Source: Malurus cyaneus samueli
Taxonomy: Eukaryota; Chordata; Aves; Passeriformes; Maluridae
Direction of reading: 5' to 3'
DNA length: 64,000 nucleotides
Assembly: GCA_009741485.1 (NCBI GenBank)
Contig: CM019214.1
Location: forward strand, 6,912,991-6,976,990
This document shows, one piece after another, positions 21,601 to 33,671 of the stretch. The notes beneath the pieces were generated by a model. The model made no database searches, was not told where the DNA came from, and worked only from the letters and a program-made list of their open reading frames with translations. How positions within the stretch are numbered: position 1 is the first letter of the stretch; each line of letters starts with the position of its first letter. Both the position numbers and the translations under genes were made by a program.

Positions 21601-24401
21601 AAACAGTAAAATTTAAATGACATTTAAGACAAGGGGAAAAGCATCCACAAGAGTTGTTGTAGAAAGTTGGCTCTGATCCACAACAGGGGAAAACATGTGC
21701 AGTAATCCTGAGTGAATGAAGGCCACAAATTACCCGTGGTTGATCCTTAATCCATCCTCATGCCCAGCCTTGCTATGTGTTACCAAGGATCCATATCTTT
21801 GTGACCTCATCTTCCCTTGGCCTCCTGGCAGACTGTGTTGCGAAAATATGATATAAATTATAGTGAATGACTGTAAAAGACAGCCAAATAATATGGAAAA
21901 TCTCATTCTCCATGCTATCGTGGCCTTTGAAACAGAGACAGTGTAACTCAAATTGCATCTCTGCTGGGGCAGGAATCAAGCAGATTGTGCAGTATGCAGA
22001 ATAAAACAGCATCCTAAGAAATGTGATTCAGGAGATTGCTGTCAGACTCTCACTTTTGGATTGAGAATATTGGCAGGTGTGAATATTGCCAATTCTCAAG
22101 TAAATAGAGTAGCTCGTAAACAAAACTATTGTTTCAGACTCTCAACATATTTTCTCTGAAATCAGAACAAATATATTTTTGCACAAAGAAACAGAAAGCA
22201 GAGACAACCCTTGTCCTTGCACTGCCTCTGTTTTTTCCTCCATATTCACCAGAAATATGCCTGGGTTTAGGGGAGCAATTTTCCTTTTCCCCCCTAGTAA
22301 TTAAATATAAAACACATAAAATTGTGCTTTTATAACCTTTAGCCATTCCTTTCTTCCTTATTCTGGTCAGGTCTTTGAATAGAAGAGAGTGTTTAAATGA
22401 GAATGGACCCTGTTGCAGCTTAAAACTGAATGTGCTGATCAATTAAAACTTCTCTCTGTTCGCTAATCGTGATTTTTAAAGAAACTTTCTAACAAAGCTG
22501 AATGTTCCACATCACTAGCAGCAACCTCCTGCAGTTGGTTGCACCCAGGGAGTGAAAACAAAAAAAGACTCTCTGAAAAATAGAATTATTTATAGATGGG
22601 ATATAGATACCCTAGCCTCTAAACCTGACTGTAGGTAAAAGCTCTACCCAAAACCAAATCACAATAATAGAATTTTCCACTCCATTTGATGCCATCATTT
22701 TGCCTGAACTCACTAAGCCCTGCTCAATGAATGCACATAATTATAAGCTTTGTGTCTCTGCTGTGCACATCACATGGAAGACCTGCTGCAGGTTCTCATG
22801 TCAGTGGAAAGAGTAATTGAATTTAAACTCCACAAAATAGTTTCAGAGATATCAGAAGATAAAAACAAAATTGCCAAAACTTGACCCCAATTCCTATCTG
22901 TATATCTTGTATTTCAGACTACTTTAACATCTTTTTCTTTCCCTTTCTATTTCTGGTAGTCCACTTTGCTAAGTGACTTTTCATAAAAATGACCAAAATA
23001 AAAAGCATTTTTGTATAAAAGAGCTATTTCTTGTTAACCAAAATTTGTATAACTTCATTAACTCCCTAGAAAATGTTTCCACAACATTTTTAAAAGCTGT
23101 TTGAAAATAGGCTTTTCCAGAAAAAAAAAATAAATAAGAGAAACCCCTTGCTTTTCTACCTTTGCTGCTAAAAAAAAAAAAAATTAAAAGGAAAAATGCA
23201 AGCCCACTTTCTTCTTCATGAAAATAACTTTTCACCCTTTTTAAAATTTAAAAATGTCCGTCCTGAGGCTGTGGAAGGAAGCAACTACATGCTAAGTAAC
23301 ACTAGGAATTTAAAATAACAAAATAAGGATGGGAATGACTTATCTTCTGGATTATTAATTAAATCGAATAATGGTCTAATAGCAACTGAGCTTCTCATCA
23401 TGGAACTGAACGCAAAATTTCTGAGGTCCTAACTTATTCCTATCAGTCAGCTGCTGATTTCAAACCCCTGAAGTTTATTTTGAATTCCAATCACTGCCTC
23501 TTTACATTTACCCGATCCAATAGGAGCAGTGACAGTATATGCAATAACTCTGGTGGGTTACAGGTGGATATAATACAAGGGTCTGAAGGAAAAGGAGAAT
23601 AATCAGACCAACTAAGGCTATGTTTAGTCTAGAGAAGCTGACAAAAACGGTGAATTATAAAAATGCCCTTTGACATATCTGGTCTACATAAGAATGAGAC
23701 CTCCATACTTTGAAATTCTTGCTTCCATATAAGAGGAACAATTATTTTCTCATACATGGCCTTGTTGAAGTTTGCCACTCTTTAATGTCCATTTTAGAAG
23801 ATTGGAAAATTGAAGCCCTGGAGCACAGCCTGATATAGTTATGATATTAAGACTTGAAATTGTAGACCATATTAGTCCTTCAACTGATACCAGATTATAT
23901 TAAGAATTCTTTATTCTATTATTCTTCTTATTCATATTCCTTCTGGGGGGAAAAAAACCAAAAAAAAACCCAAACTATGAACAAACAATCAACCAAAACC
24001 AAAACCAAACAAAAAAATAAAAAAAACCCCCTCCAAAACCAAGAAACCAAACAGGAGAAGTAGAAGTTCAGCCCATTTCCTGACAAATTTCTGGATGAAA
24101 TGGGAGAATTGAGTTCTTGTTTTATCTCATGATGCCAGCACAGTCAGTGGAGTCTAGATCTATTTTATCTCCTTCTAAAGCAGATACCGCTCTGGGAGAG
24201 CTGAATACCTCTGTCTCTATTGAATGTATGACTACATGCTATTGACTCCAACAGGAGCTGACATTCCTGGCCCCGTGTCAATTAATGTTGTAGATACCTA
24301 AATTTAGCAGGGTGATGGCTGCCCAAACACAGGTTCCTGATACCATCACAGTATATCATCCTCCACATCTGGATAAACAGCTGTCAGACACAGCACAATA
24401 A

Positions 24402-24955
24402 CGATCGCCTGATGATTTTGCCTTCCTTTCATGTCCCTTTTTATACTTTATATGCTTTATACATTTCTGTACTCTTTATGTATCCCTTGTACCCTAGTCC
24501 ACATGTTGTAATTCCTGTAGCCTGATACCAGCCTCGTAGTGGATTTCTGCTGGGCAAGAGACCAAACATCCTGAGAAGGGCTCAGTGTGCCCTGTGCTAC
24601 TTAAACCGAGCTCAGCCTTGGGTGAAGCTCTGTCCAGAACATCTTGTGAAACTGGGCTCTGGCCTCATCTGGGGTATCATTAGAATAGGGGGACATTACT
24701 GCATTTGTAAGTTTCTTATGGGAATCCTAGATAGATATGCTAATTCCTGAAACCTATAAAACTTGTATCTTATTGGGGAATCCTAGATAGATATGCTAAT
24801 TCCTGAAACCTATAAAACTTGACCTCCGTGCTGTACACGGGTGTGCATTTCGCCATCAAGTTGTGCACCTGGGACCTCCACAAATACTGAAGTAAAACCC
24901 TTTATCCCCTTAACAATGCGGCTTTTATTAAAAACTGGCCTTTCCAAGACGAAAC
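24402..24955 (+). mobile_element. LTR family 1, copy c duplicated in noisy block
   Basis: The same LTR as 14338-14910 with many small deletions, including the two TATA-bearing blocks. It sits at the position expected from the block offset. It is probably not an independent insertion. Confidence 0.85.
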
Positions 24956-25375
24956 GACCAAAGGAAAACCAATTTTTGACTCACCTCACCACCACTGCCT
25001 TTGCTGATTCTATTTTATGCAAGTTAGCTCTAAGTTACGTCTGGGGGACCATGTCAAAGCTTGATGAAGTCAAGGTACACAACATCCAGCTGTTGTCCTG
25101 GCACAGATTTAGGCATCTCAGCTGGGAGATGACAACTGGTTTATGATTTTCTCTATGTAATCTTAATGTAGACAAAGAATAACCCATCTCATGTATTCCT
25201 GAAGTGTTTACATGATTTTGGAGAACTATGCATATTTGTAAGGAACAATCTGGAAAAGTAGCAAAAGCAGTGATAACACAAAGAAGTGATGTGATTTCAA
25301 TTAGTTTCTTTATACATGCATTATTTAGCCTTTAGACTTGTTTCATTTAATGCATATATATATATTTTCCTTGGT
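24956..25375 (-). mobile_element. CR1 fragment plus flank duplicated in noisy block
   Basis: Noisy counterpart of 14911-15352, including the ACCATGTCAAAG.CTTGATGAAG text that encodes the minus-strand RT motif and the terminal TA repeat. It should not be counted as a third copy of the segment. Confidence 0.8.
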
Positions 25376-28375
25376 GTGCAGCTCGAATCTTGCCAAAGCA
25401 GACGGATAGAACACAGACAGATTGTAAAGTGGCAGTCTCCGCACTGGTGACATTTTTGCATCTCCTCCATTTTATGGCCACAGGCGTGTATCTGTGATCA
25501 TCATGGCAACCTGTAACACAACTCTTCAACACAAACTTTCCTTCTGAAATTAAAAACTCCCAAACAGTAATCATAAAGAATATTTCAAATCCTGGGTCCA
25601 AAAATATGACAATGTTCAAGGTTGTGTTCTGTTGCTTTTTTTTCCTCTGTATCTCTGTTTCTGTATTACTATTGCAATAGTTTGAGCAGTCATTTACAAA
25701 AACTGCTGTATAAATCACAACACAATGGAAAAGAGCCATCTCAGAAAGAACAAATGAAAAACCGTTTAGAAAAGGTCTGTTACTTTCCAAGGATAAATGC
25801 TCTTCGGCAGAAAGTGCTTTTTGATATTTAACCACGACTGCTCAATTTAAGTAGGTCAGCTTCGTGTATACAAGATTTTCTCCAAATCCCTGCAGATATC
25901 TAACAGCTTAAAGATGGTAAGTCCTCTGTGTTTTCAGTATATGTTGCATGGTGATAAAATTGAAACCATGTTGCTGGGGGCTTGGAAGAAGAACATATTG
26001 AGTACAACTGTCTGATTTTGTAGCAGTAGCAGGGAGCTGATACTTTCAATACATTTGTGTACAGCACCAGATTAGCTCATCAGTCATTACAGCTATTTCA
26101 GGTGTTCAGACTAAATGCCAAACAAAACTTCACAAACCAAAACAAAACACTGCAACAAACCCAGAACTGAGCAAGTGCATGATAACCAGTTTATCGAACA
26201 AGGTTTACTCAATTATTGATTGAATTAATGCATTTAGCAGTAAAAAGGATGCTCTCACCTCTCTAAAATGTTTATCTGCCTTTTAAGTGTCACTTTACTT
26301 TTGAATGCCTGCACATCCTAAGTCCTTATTTGTAGAGATTTACAGCATTAATTCCTTTTTTTTAATAATCTTTGGAATATATTCGATTCTTCACTCAGTT
26401 AGCCAACTTTCCTTATTTAGAAGTCTCCGTTCTCTTGACCAGTACAAGGCAATATTTGTTGAACTTCAGTGGTTTCCACTGGTTTACCTCGCTCAGTATT
26501 GAACTGTAAATGAGGAAGAATAAGAGAGAAATGAGATTGGTACAATAAAACCTTAGTAAAAAAATGTTCATTTTATTCCAGATTTAAAAAATTGTAAGAT
26601 TTATGAAATATGGATTAATATAGAATCAAAATCATCTATCTGTACTGAAGGAAAGATAGAAACAGGAAACCCTCTGGCTCAGTGTTTCCATCAAGTATGA
26701 GTGTCTAATCTACATTGAATTGTGGGAGTTTAGCCAAAAAGCCAAGTTAAATGAGAGAAAATCAGCAAAAAAGCTGCAAAGTTATTTTCTGTAAATATTT
26801 TGAAAGAAAAAAGTCTGGACAAGGATCAAGGCTCAGTGTCATGTCAGATTAATTTTTAAAGTTTCATCAGAGCCAGGGATTCTAAAATTCATGTCTTTGT
26901 GCTCAGTTTTGTTCTAAATGTACTTATAATATAATCCTCTTTTCCCATCAATTTCTTGATATTTACCATTAAATAAATACTGTGTCCTGAGATCCTAAAA
27001 GCACAAAGGAGAGATTGCACTCATCTAGAATGCTCTTGCCATCTGCAATCTATTAGAATTTGGACTGATCAGTGGAAATGATTCCAGCAGAGCATTTCAG
27101 TTTTTATCCTCTTCTCCTTCTATAAAATGAGCTGTTTACTTTCCCTTTATATTCCCTTGACTCTGTTGATCTGATTAATTTTCATTGGATTCAGAAAATC
27201 TAAAGTAATATCTACTCCAGCAGGAAGGATCAGAGTAATCCACTCTTCTTATGAGAGAGAGAAGTACTTAGAAAAGTGAGGAGAGAGAAAAAGAAAAAGA
27301 ATCTAACAGAGTTGAAAGGCATGGACAGATGAGTTCTAGCAGGTAGAAAGGAGAAAATTCCCAGAAGGAGTGAGGTGCAGGAAGTATTTGATTCAGGGAA
27401 CAATCTGAGCCATCAATCGAATGGTAGATACCAGGAGCTCAAAGCGAGTCCTAGCCCGGGCAGCAGCCACGTGAGATAGCACGGAGAGGGTGGACAACCA
27501 AATGGTGTCACGCGGATGTGCGGAGCTAATAGGATGGAGCCGCGACTCGGGGGTGAGGGGCTGGGTCAGGAAGAGCAAGCAACAGCGTCAGCTGTAAAGA
27601 TGCAAAAAGGACGGGCGAGGAGAGTGCGCCTAAAACCACGTCTGCCACATGTTGCAACGCCACTGCCTAAACGAAAAGACATTTGCAGCTCTCAGCTCAG
27701 CCTGAACCAATTTCCTGGAGAGGATGGTGTGCTCTTAGGAAATGCCATGACACGATTGTCTGTTCTGCTCTTCTTCCCAAGAATTCATGTGGGGCCACTG
27801 GACTCACCTCTGGACTCAATGGACCCTTGATCGTGCATTTTGGAGAGCCTTCTTCAGTTTTTTATATACCTTGGCCTGAGGCTGACTTGTATAAGCAATG
27901 GCATTATTTCAGATAATTGTCTGAGCCTGCTGCTACTCAAAACATCCAGAAACAGCCACCTGATATCTCCTTCTGTTTAGAGAGAGAATATGCCGTGGGA
28001 CCTTTCAAAGAAAGGGAGTTGAAATTCAAAGTGGGGAGTTGTATAGAAAATTGGTTTGTTTAGAGATTCTTATGTATTTATTCTGTGGAAAGGATGTAAT
28101 TAAACAGAAAGATTTTGCTTGTCCCAATCCTACCTGATGTATCGGACAAGAATATATTATTTTACTATATTTGAGCAGTTTTAACCCCAGACACATACCA
28201 TCCTGTGTCTTGCTATTTCTTCCATCCTCTCCAGTGAGATGGGGAGAATAATCAGGGAAAAAAATCCTCATAGATTGAGTAAGAACAGTTTAAAATTGAA
28301 ACCAAGAAAAATAGCATTATACTATGATAACACTGATGAAAATAATAATAATGATAGTGATAATAATAATAGGAA

Positions 28376-28440
28376 TAGAGAAAAAAAGAAGAAGAAAAGA
28401 AGAGAAGAAGAAGAAGAAGAAGAAGAAGAAGAAGAAGAAG
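28376..28440 (+). repeat. GAA microsatellite (copy B)
   Basis: Counterpart of 18421-18497, with fewer interruptions. The 84-codon plus frame and 71-codon minus frame across it are products of the repeat (E-rich and F-rich). Confidence 0.9.
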
Positions 28441-28535
28441 ATCTTGAATTCACAGGACATATTGTGAATTTCCTTATAACTCAAAAGTCGTGATATTGAA
28501 TTTGAAAAAGTCTGGTTCAGACCTAGAGGCATGAG

Positions 28536-30076
28536 TGATCACAGGTAGAGAGCATATTTGTAAATTAATCTTTCATCTTCTCACTCGTGAGATCAAGGAT
28601 TTACTAAATTTTAAATAAATTACTGGTTTAGTCTTCTTTAATAATTCATACCTTAAGAGATACAAAATCTCTTTCTTGGCTTTTACATGTGTGCTTCAAG
28701 AAAATGTGTGGACAATTCAGTCTTAAAGTCTTATTAACCCAGTGTTTACCTCCTGGAAGACACCACAGAAAGAGAAGGCTTCTCTGCAAAGGCTGCTTTG
28801 GGAAGTTCTCACTTTATGTTGAAAAGTAAAACTCTGTTTGGTCTCAATTTTGTGTGGAGTTTCAGATTTTTCTCTGCTTTGACCCTGGCAGAGACCTCTG
28901 TCATGAGATATGACAGAGGCCAAGGGGTAAAGATTGTTTGTAGGAATTCCTCTAACAGCTTTTTGGGAACCTCCCAGGGCTGAGACTCATTTTCAGTGCC
29001 CTGAGTGCAGTAACAGGACAAAACTGCTGTGAAATCTTCATCTGGATTCTCCACCCCACTTGCCACTTGCCTAAGCTGCATTATGTGTTTGTACATTGTG
29101 TTTGCATGCATTTATTTTTAGGTATATATAAGCTTTAACATTGAAAAAAAAATAAAAGCAATATCCTAATTTCTTGGTGCTACCAGACAGAAAGCTACAT
29201 AAATATATTCTAAATTTATTCTTGATTTCACTTAATGATGACACTAAATCTCAAAATGTAGAAGACATTGTCTTGAACCTTTGTAACATTTGAGAGTAAC
29301 TTTTTTTCTTTTTTTTCTGTTTCCTTTTAAGGCAAAAAAAAATACTAAATAGACTAAAAGACTAAATAGAGTAAGCAAAGGAAGAATGGCTTAGGCATTT
29401 CTGTGTATTTGCTAATACAACTATTGTTGCCATGGTAGTCACTTTTTTTTGTACAGAGGCTGCTATGAAAACTAAAAAGTGCAATTTTTGATTCGCTGAC
29501 AACTTTCTACTCTTTTATTTCTGTTTTTCTCACTGGAAACCAGGAAAATTTTGCTCAGTTACATTACTCGAGTTCAGAAAAGTTGTTTGTTTTGAGACCA
29601 CGCAGAACACGTTTCAAGAACTTTTGTGCAGCGTGTTGGCTGCCCAGGTGCAAAGCTAGCCAAGAAGCCAATGGAGCAGGCTGCCAGGTGGGAAAAAGGG
29701 CAGCTGGACAACCATGAAGTCCAGGGAAATGGGCAGGCAGCATTTCACCCACTGTGGTGCCAGCTGGATTGCAAGATGTGGAAGGGAAACCTCTCCGCCT
29801 GCCAGGTCTCCATAAAAAATGCAGAAGAACCAGCTGGTTTCCAAGGAAAACAGCATTTTGTGGAACCAGAATCCTCAGGTGGGAATTTGCTTTATGAATT
29901 GTTGAGCCAGGAGCCCAGGCAAGGCCAGAGTCATCATACAGGAGGCAGATTTTGGGTTCCTCCTAGGCAGATCAGGGCAGCAGGGCATGGGGTTGAGGAG
30001 ACGCAAATCTACACTGCAGCTCAAACCAAAACTGTTTGTCTGCTCTATGACTTACACAGAGTCCCAGGAAAAACTG
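28536..30076. other. Unique DNA, no firm gene
   Basis: Clean sequence resumes here. It holds AT-rich DNA and a somewhat GC-richer part at 29590-30060 just before a long A tract. A 162-codon plus frame (29626-30114) ends by reading the A tract as lysines. It has no recognised domain and no clear start context, so I do not call it a gene. Confidence 0.5.
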
Positions 30077-30114
30077 AAAAAAAAAAAAAAAAAAAAAAAA
30101 AAAAGCCTGGGTAG
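30077..30114 (+). repeat. Poly-A tract (38 A)
   Basis: An uninterrupted A run following a relatively GC-rich 470-bp stretch. It could be a simple homopolymer or the tail of a retroposed RNA. No polyadenylation signal at the usual distance and no flanking duplication were found, which weakens the retrocopy reading. Confidence 0.9.
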
Positions 30115-31026
30115 GGCTTCCAGGTAAGGCTGGAAATGGCAGAGAAAGAAGTTAATGCACTCACAATTATTATTCCTTAGACAGAGATCAACTGTCATTT
30201 GTGCAGTCACATATGGATTCTGAAATGGGGTGATTTGTTTGGATTTTTTTTTATCGCCTGTATCTATTATGCATTAAACATCAAAGTCAAATAGGAAGAG
30301 AAAGGATTTAGAAAACTGAAATATAATGTGGAGGTTGTTAAATCCAGTGGTAATAAATACGTTATCTCTGCAACTAAAAATGGAGAGTGTAATGTTCGTG
30401 TACATCCAATTTTCATCCACAAAATAACATTACATAATGGTGTACTTTTTAGACTATGGACTGTAAAATTGATTTTTGAATCGATGAATAAAAAGATTAC
30501 TGTGTCTTTGAAGACAACTCTGAACTGTAGCATGTCTTTCTAACAATAAGTTAGTCTCTCTCTAGGAGAGTATTCACTTATATTGATAATATTACACTGC
30601 TGAAGATGATGTGTGTGCTCAGGGCATTCTGTTGACTTCAGTTATTCTAAATAGCATTAAAAATATGAGCTACATTTCCAAGCATTATAAACTGAAGAGA
30701 TGAAGAGATTTCCAGGAGTATTACGTGAGTCATCAAACTTAACAATTCCAATGCAAACTAACTTCTCACTGAAGCTAGCAGGGTTCAAATGAATGCTCAC
30801 AGAGTTATCTTTAGCTCCATCTGTTTCACTGAGCATGAACTAATATAAGTTTATGCTTGAAAGGGGGTGTTCATTGAATCAAAGTCGAAATGAAAGTTCC
30901 CTGGCCTTCTATGTGAATAACAGGGACTTTGATTTGCAGTGAAATTTGCTTCACAAAAAACGGTTGTAAACACCTTATTGCACAGATGCAGTGTGATTCC
31001 CTTCCTTCCTTCTGCCTTCTTCCACC

Positions 31027-31030
<4 letters not shown>
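30115..31030. other. AT-rich unique DNA, no gene seen
   Basis: Opposing open frames at 30267-30533 (minus, 88 codons) and 30328-30543 (plus, 71 codons) overlap and neither shows a domain or a convincing start. Nothing else was recognised. Confidence 0.5.

Positions 31031-31070
<40 letters not shown>
31031..31070 (-). repeat. Poly-T tract (40 T)
   Basis: A run of 40 T preceded by a pyrimidine-rich CCTTCCTTCCTTCTG stretch. On the minus strand it is a long A tail. No matching retrocopy body or target duplication was identified. Confidence 0.9.
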
Positions 31071-32515
31071 CTCAGATAAGGTGCATTTTACTTTTTCAGA
31101 TCTTTACCACTTGAATCTGCCATCTAACTTGTGGAAGAAATAATGTGAAACTTCTACATATACAAACTTTACAGTCACAGATATGTAAGTGAACTGCACT
31201 TCTTTCAACTATATAATATTGTTCATTACAGAGTTAAAAATGAAAGAATGCAGGGGGGCAATGTAAAGGGATAACACAGCCCCAGCATTCAAGGATTTGC
31301 ACCACCTTTTCAGTCCAATGGTGATTTTTGGTCTGGGGTCTTCTAACATCTTTTAGGGTTCTTACTCTTTTTTCCACTCAGGTGGGACATTAACTGGTAT
31401 TATCTTGACAGATTGCAGCTTCTGCTGATATTTGTAATCTTAGCACTGGTTTGTGCTTCTTGTGTGCCTGCTCCATGGCAGAGCCTGGGAAACCAAAGCA
31501 CTAGATTTGGGATAATCATTACTTAGCAACAACTAAAACATCAATATGTTACCAACATTCTTCTCATGCTAAAAACAAAACACAGCACTATACCAGTAAC
31601 TAGGAAAATTGCTAAGAAAATTTACTCTATTACAGCAGAAAGCCTATCTAGGTGAAGATCCTCATTTTATGGCCTAAGGCTTCAATAAATGTAACTTCTC
31701 TGACTGAGTGAGCAGAGCTAAACCACTCAGTATTATAAAAATAAGTGACTCATCCTGTTTAAACCTTATTTATTTAAGCCAAACAACTAATACCTCACAA
31801 CAGGCAAAGTGCTGAAAAATAGTTTTATTTACTAGGGATTTTTGAAATGGCTATGCATTTATTTCCCAAAATGATGAAGGAGTAGAAATAACTGCCTGTA
31901 AAATGCCTGGCTGGTGGAGATCCCTCCAGAATGATTACTTAGACAGTGCAGTGCTTTTTATTGCATTATATTATTCATCCATGTCTTAAAGAACTTAGTG
32001 CCTGATTTACAAGGTTATGGAGGGACCTACAGATCCACATGAAATCCCACTGTCTATCTGAATCTCTTGGCATAAAATACCAAGGGAAAAAGAAAAAAAA
32101 ATCTAGCTGTTCCAGATCTTTCTGGTAATTTCCACTGTAAGCAGTGTGATAAGTGACAGACTTGCCAGACTGGGTGGACAGGTGGGATTCCAACAGCTAC
32201 TGAGTCAAAGTCAATCCCGTGACACTCAGGCAGATGGAACACCTGCATCCTGCCCTGTTTCTGCTCCAGTGCTTGGTTAAACACAATTTCCACTGTGCTG
32301 GGTGTAGGTGGAAAAGGTTTTTGCAGCAGAGGGATGGTAGGAAGAGAGAAGTGAATTGGCTTCCATTGGCTTGGGCCGACCACAGGAGGTTTTTCCTGTT
32401 TTGTTGGAAAAACATATTTAAGAAAAAGAAGGAAATGCTGGACAGGTGGAGGAGGAGGGGGAGAAAAGAGTAAGAAACTGAAATGTTGTAATAGACTGTA
32501 TGGAAGACCCTTGAC
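31071..32515. other. Unique DNA, includes an unexplained GC-richer 500-bp part
   Basis: Most of this is AT-rich and unremarkable. From about 31975 to 32480 the base composition is higher and several minus-strand frames of 72-117 codons overlap. None shows a nameable domain and they shift phase relative to one another. It may be an old repeat or pseudogene remnant abutting the LTR; I cannot identify it. Confidence 0.45.
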
Positions 32516-33119
32516 TGTCTCACGATCATCGAGATGGAGAGACCGAACACCCCAAAAACCCCAAGGGGAGAAAAGGGTGACTTTTGCTCAAAGGAGTCCG
32601 GGCCAGATCAAGGTGGGATGACTGCCAAGTTTCCAGTTCCCAGGCTGCTGAGTACAACGTGTAAGCTACGGATGGTCGCACCGTTCCTGACGTGAAGGCG
32701 GAGAGAACGGTACAGCCCACAGCCCACGCTGCACACCTCATGGAACAAGGGACATTCTTTCCCCACCGCTTGGTTGGTTTTCCCATACTTTGCAACCCCC
32801 TGGCCTGCTGCCACCCGCTTTCAAAAAGACTATAAAAAGTCTCTTCGAGAAGACCTTGATCGGGATCCCCCCGACGGACGCTGGCGAACCCACGGAACCT
32901 CGGAGGATTCATCGGAGCTGTTGGTAGCTATAACCCCACCCTGTCTCTTTCTCTTTCTCTCTCTTTTTCTCTCTCTCACCCTCTTCTATCGCAAAATATC
33001 CAATAAAATTGTTCATGATTATTTAAAATGTTATATTTGCCCCCTCGTTTTCTTTTGCACTCTGAGATTCTGATAACGAACCCCTCACGACTCCCACTTG
33101 GGTTAAGCGGATCGTGACA
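32516..33119 (+). mobile_element. ERV LTR with TATA box and poly-A signal
   Basis: Bounded by an imperfect terminal inverted repeat, TGTCTCACGATC at the left and GATCGTGACA at the right. A TATAAAA box lies at 32831-32837 and AATAAA at 33002-33007, the order and spacing expected of a retroviral LTR. It is GC-richer than its surroundings. No 4-6 bp target duplication is evident with these ends, though AAATG occurs at 32481-32485 and 33119-33123. No internal genes adjoin it. The 128-codon minus frame over it is antisense to the LTR and unsupported. Confidence 0.75.
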
Positions 33120-33149
33120 AATGTGAACACCAAAGTCAGAGAAGGAGGA

Positions 33150-33671
33150 AGAGGAGGAGGTGCCCCAAGCACTGGATCAGGAGTTCCCTGTCAAGGGGAC
33201 CATGGTGCAGCAGCATCTCCCTGCAGCACACAAAGGGGCTCCATTCTGGAGCAGATGGATATTTCCTGAAAGAACTGCAGCCTGTGGAGAGCCCACACTG
33301 GAGCAGATTTTTTTCCCCAAGGACTTCAGCTGGTGGGAGGGACCACATTAGAAAAGAAACATGTGAGAAGAAAAAATGTTAGAAAAAATGTGATGCGCTA
33401 ACTCACCTCTGCATAAATTCCTCCCTGTGCTGTTCAGGGCAGGGTAGAGCAGTCTGGAGTGAAGGACTGAAACCAAGTATTAAAATATTGTTTAAATGTT
33501 TGTTTTTATGCCTTAGTACTCAAATCTACTTTAATTTGCAATAAATTAATACACTGTTTGACCTACAACATAACTGCTAAACCTCCCTGGTTTGTCCCCT
33601 TGTCCCACTGAGGAGGGAGGGGGTGAGCAGCTGTGTAGGCATTTGACCCTTAGCCAGGACTAATCCACCAT
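33150..33671 (+). mobile_element. ERVL-like LTR fragment
   Basis: Contains text familiar from avian LTRs: GAACTGCAGCCTGTGG, GAGCCCACACTGGAGCAG, GGACTTCAGCTGGTGGGAGG. It ends in a TTGTCCCACTGAGGAGGGAG...GCCAGGACTAATCCACCA tail resembling the ERVL 3' end. The 5' end is not clear and probably lost. It directly follows the LTR at 32516-33119, suggesting the latter inserted in or beside it. Confidence 0.55.

Larger units (their letters stand above)
18670..28535 (+). repeat. 10-kb block, copy B (error-rich, probably false duplicate)
   Basis: Aligns end to end with 8584-18590 in the same order, with a very large number of one- to few-base insertions and deletions and shortened homopolymers. Corruption is heaviest in 18670-20950 and again near 27400-27660, and light in 21000-22300. 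The right end passes smoothly into clean sequence after about 28535. This pattern fits a long-read extension of the right-hand contig back across sequence already present in the left-hand contig. Biological features in this copy should be counted once, using copy A. Confidence 0.88.

Noticed and set aside
14338..24955. Two independent LTR insertions of the same family
   Set aside because: The second lies at the expected offset within the noisy duplicate block, so it is most likely the same insertion assembled twice.
25347..25835. A 162-codon minus-strand frame in copy B
   Set aside because: The same region in copy A does not keep the frame; it is created by indel errors.
28239..28532. E-rich and F-rich frames over the GAA tract
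   Set aside because: Simple-sequence products of the trinucleotide repeat.
8584..28535. A biological 10-kb tandem duplication with relaxed or mutagenised second copy
   Set aside because: The changes are mostly one-base indels and homopolymer shortenings that vary along the block, which looks like read error and not evolution.
29626..30114. A 162-codon plus-strand protein
   Set aside because: Its end reads a poly-A tract as lysines, it has no recognisable domain, and no splice or promoter context was seen.
32526..32912. A 128-codon minus-strand frame
   Set aside because: It lies antisense within an LTR and has no recognisable features.
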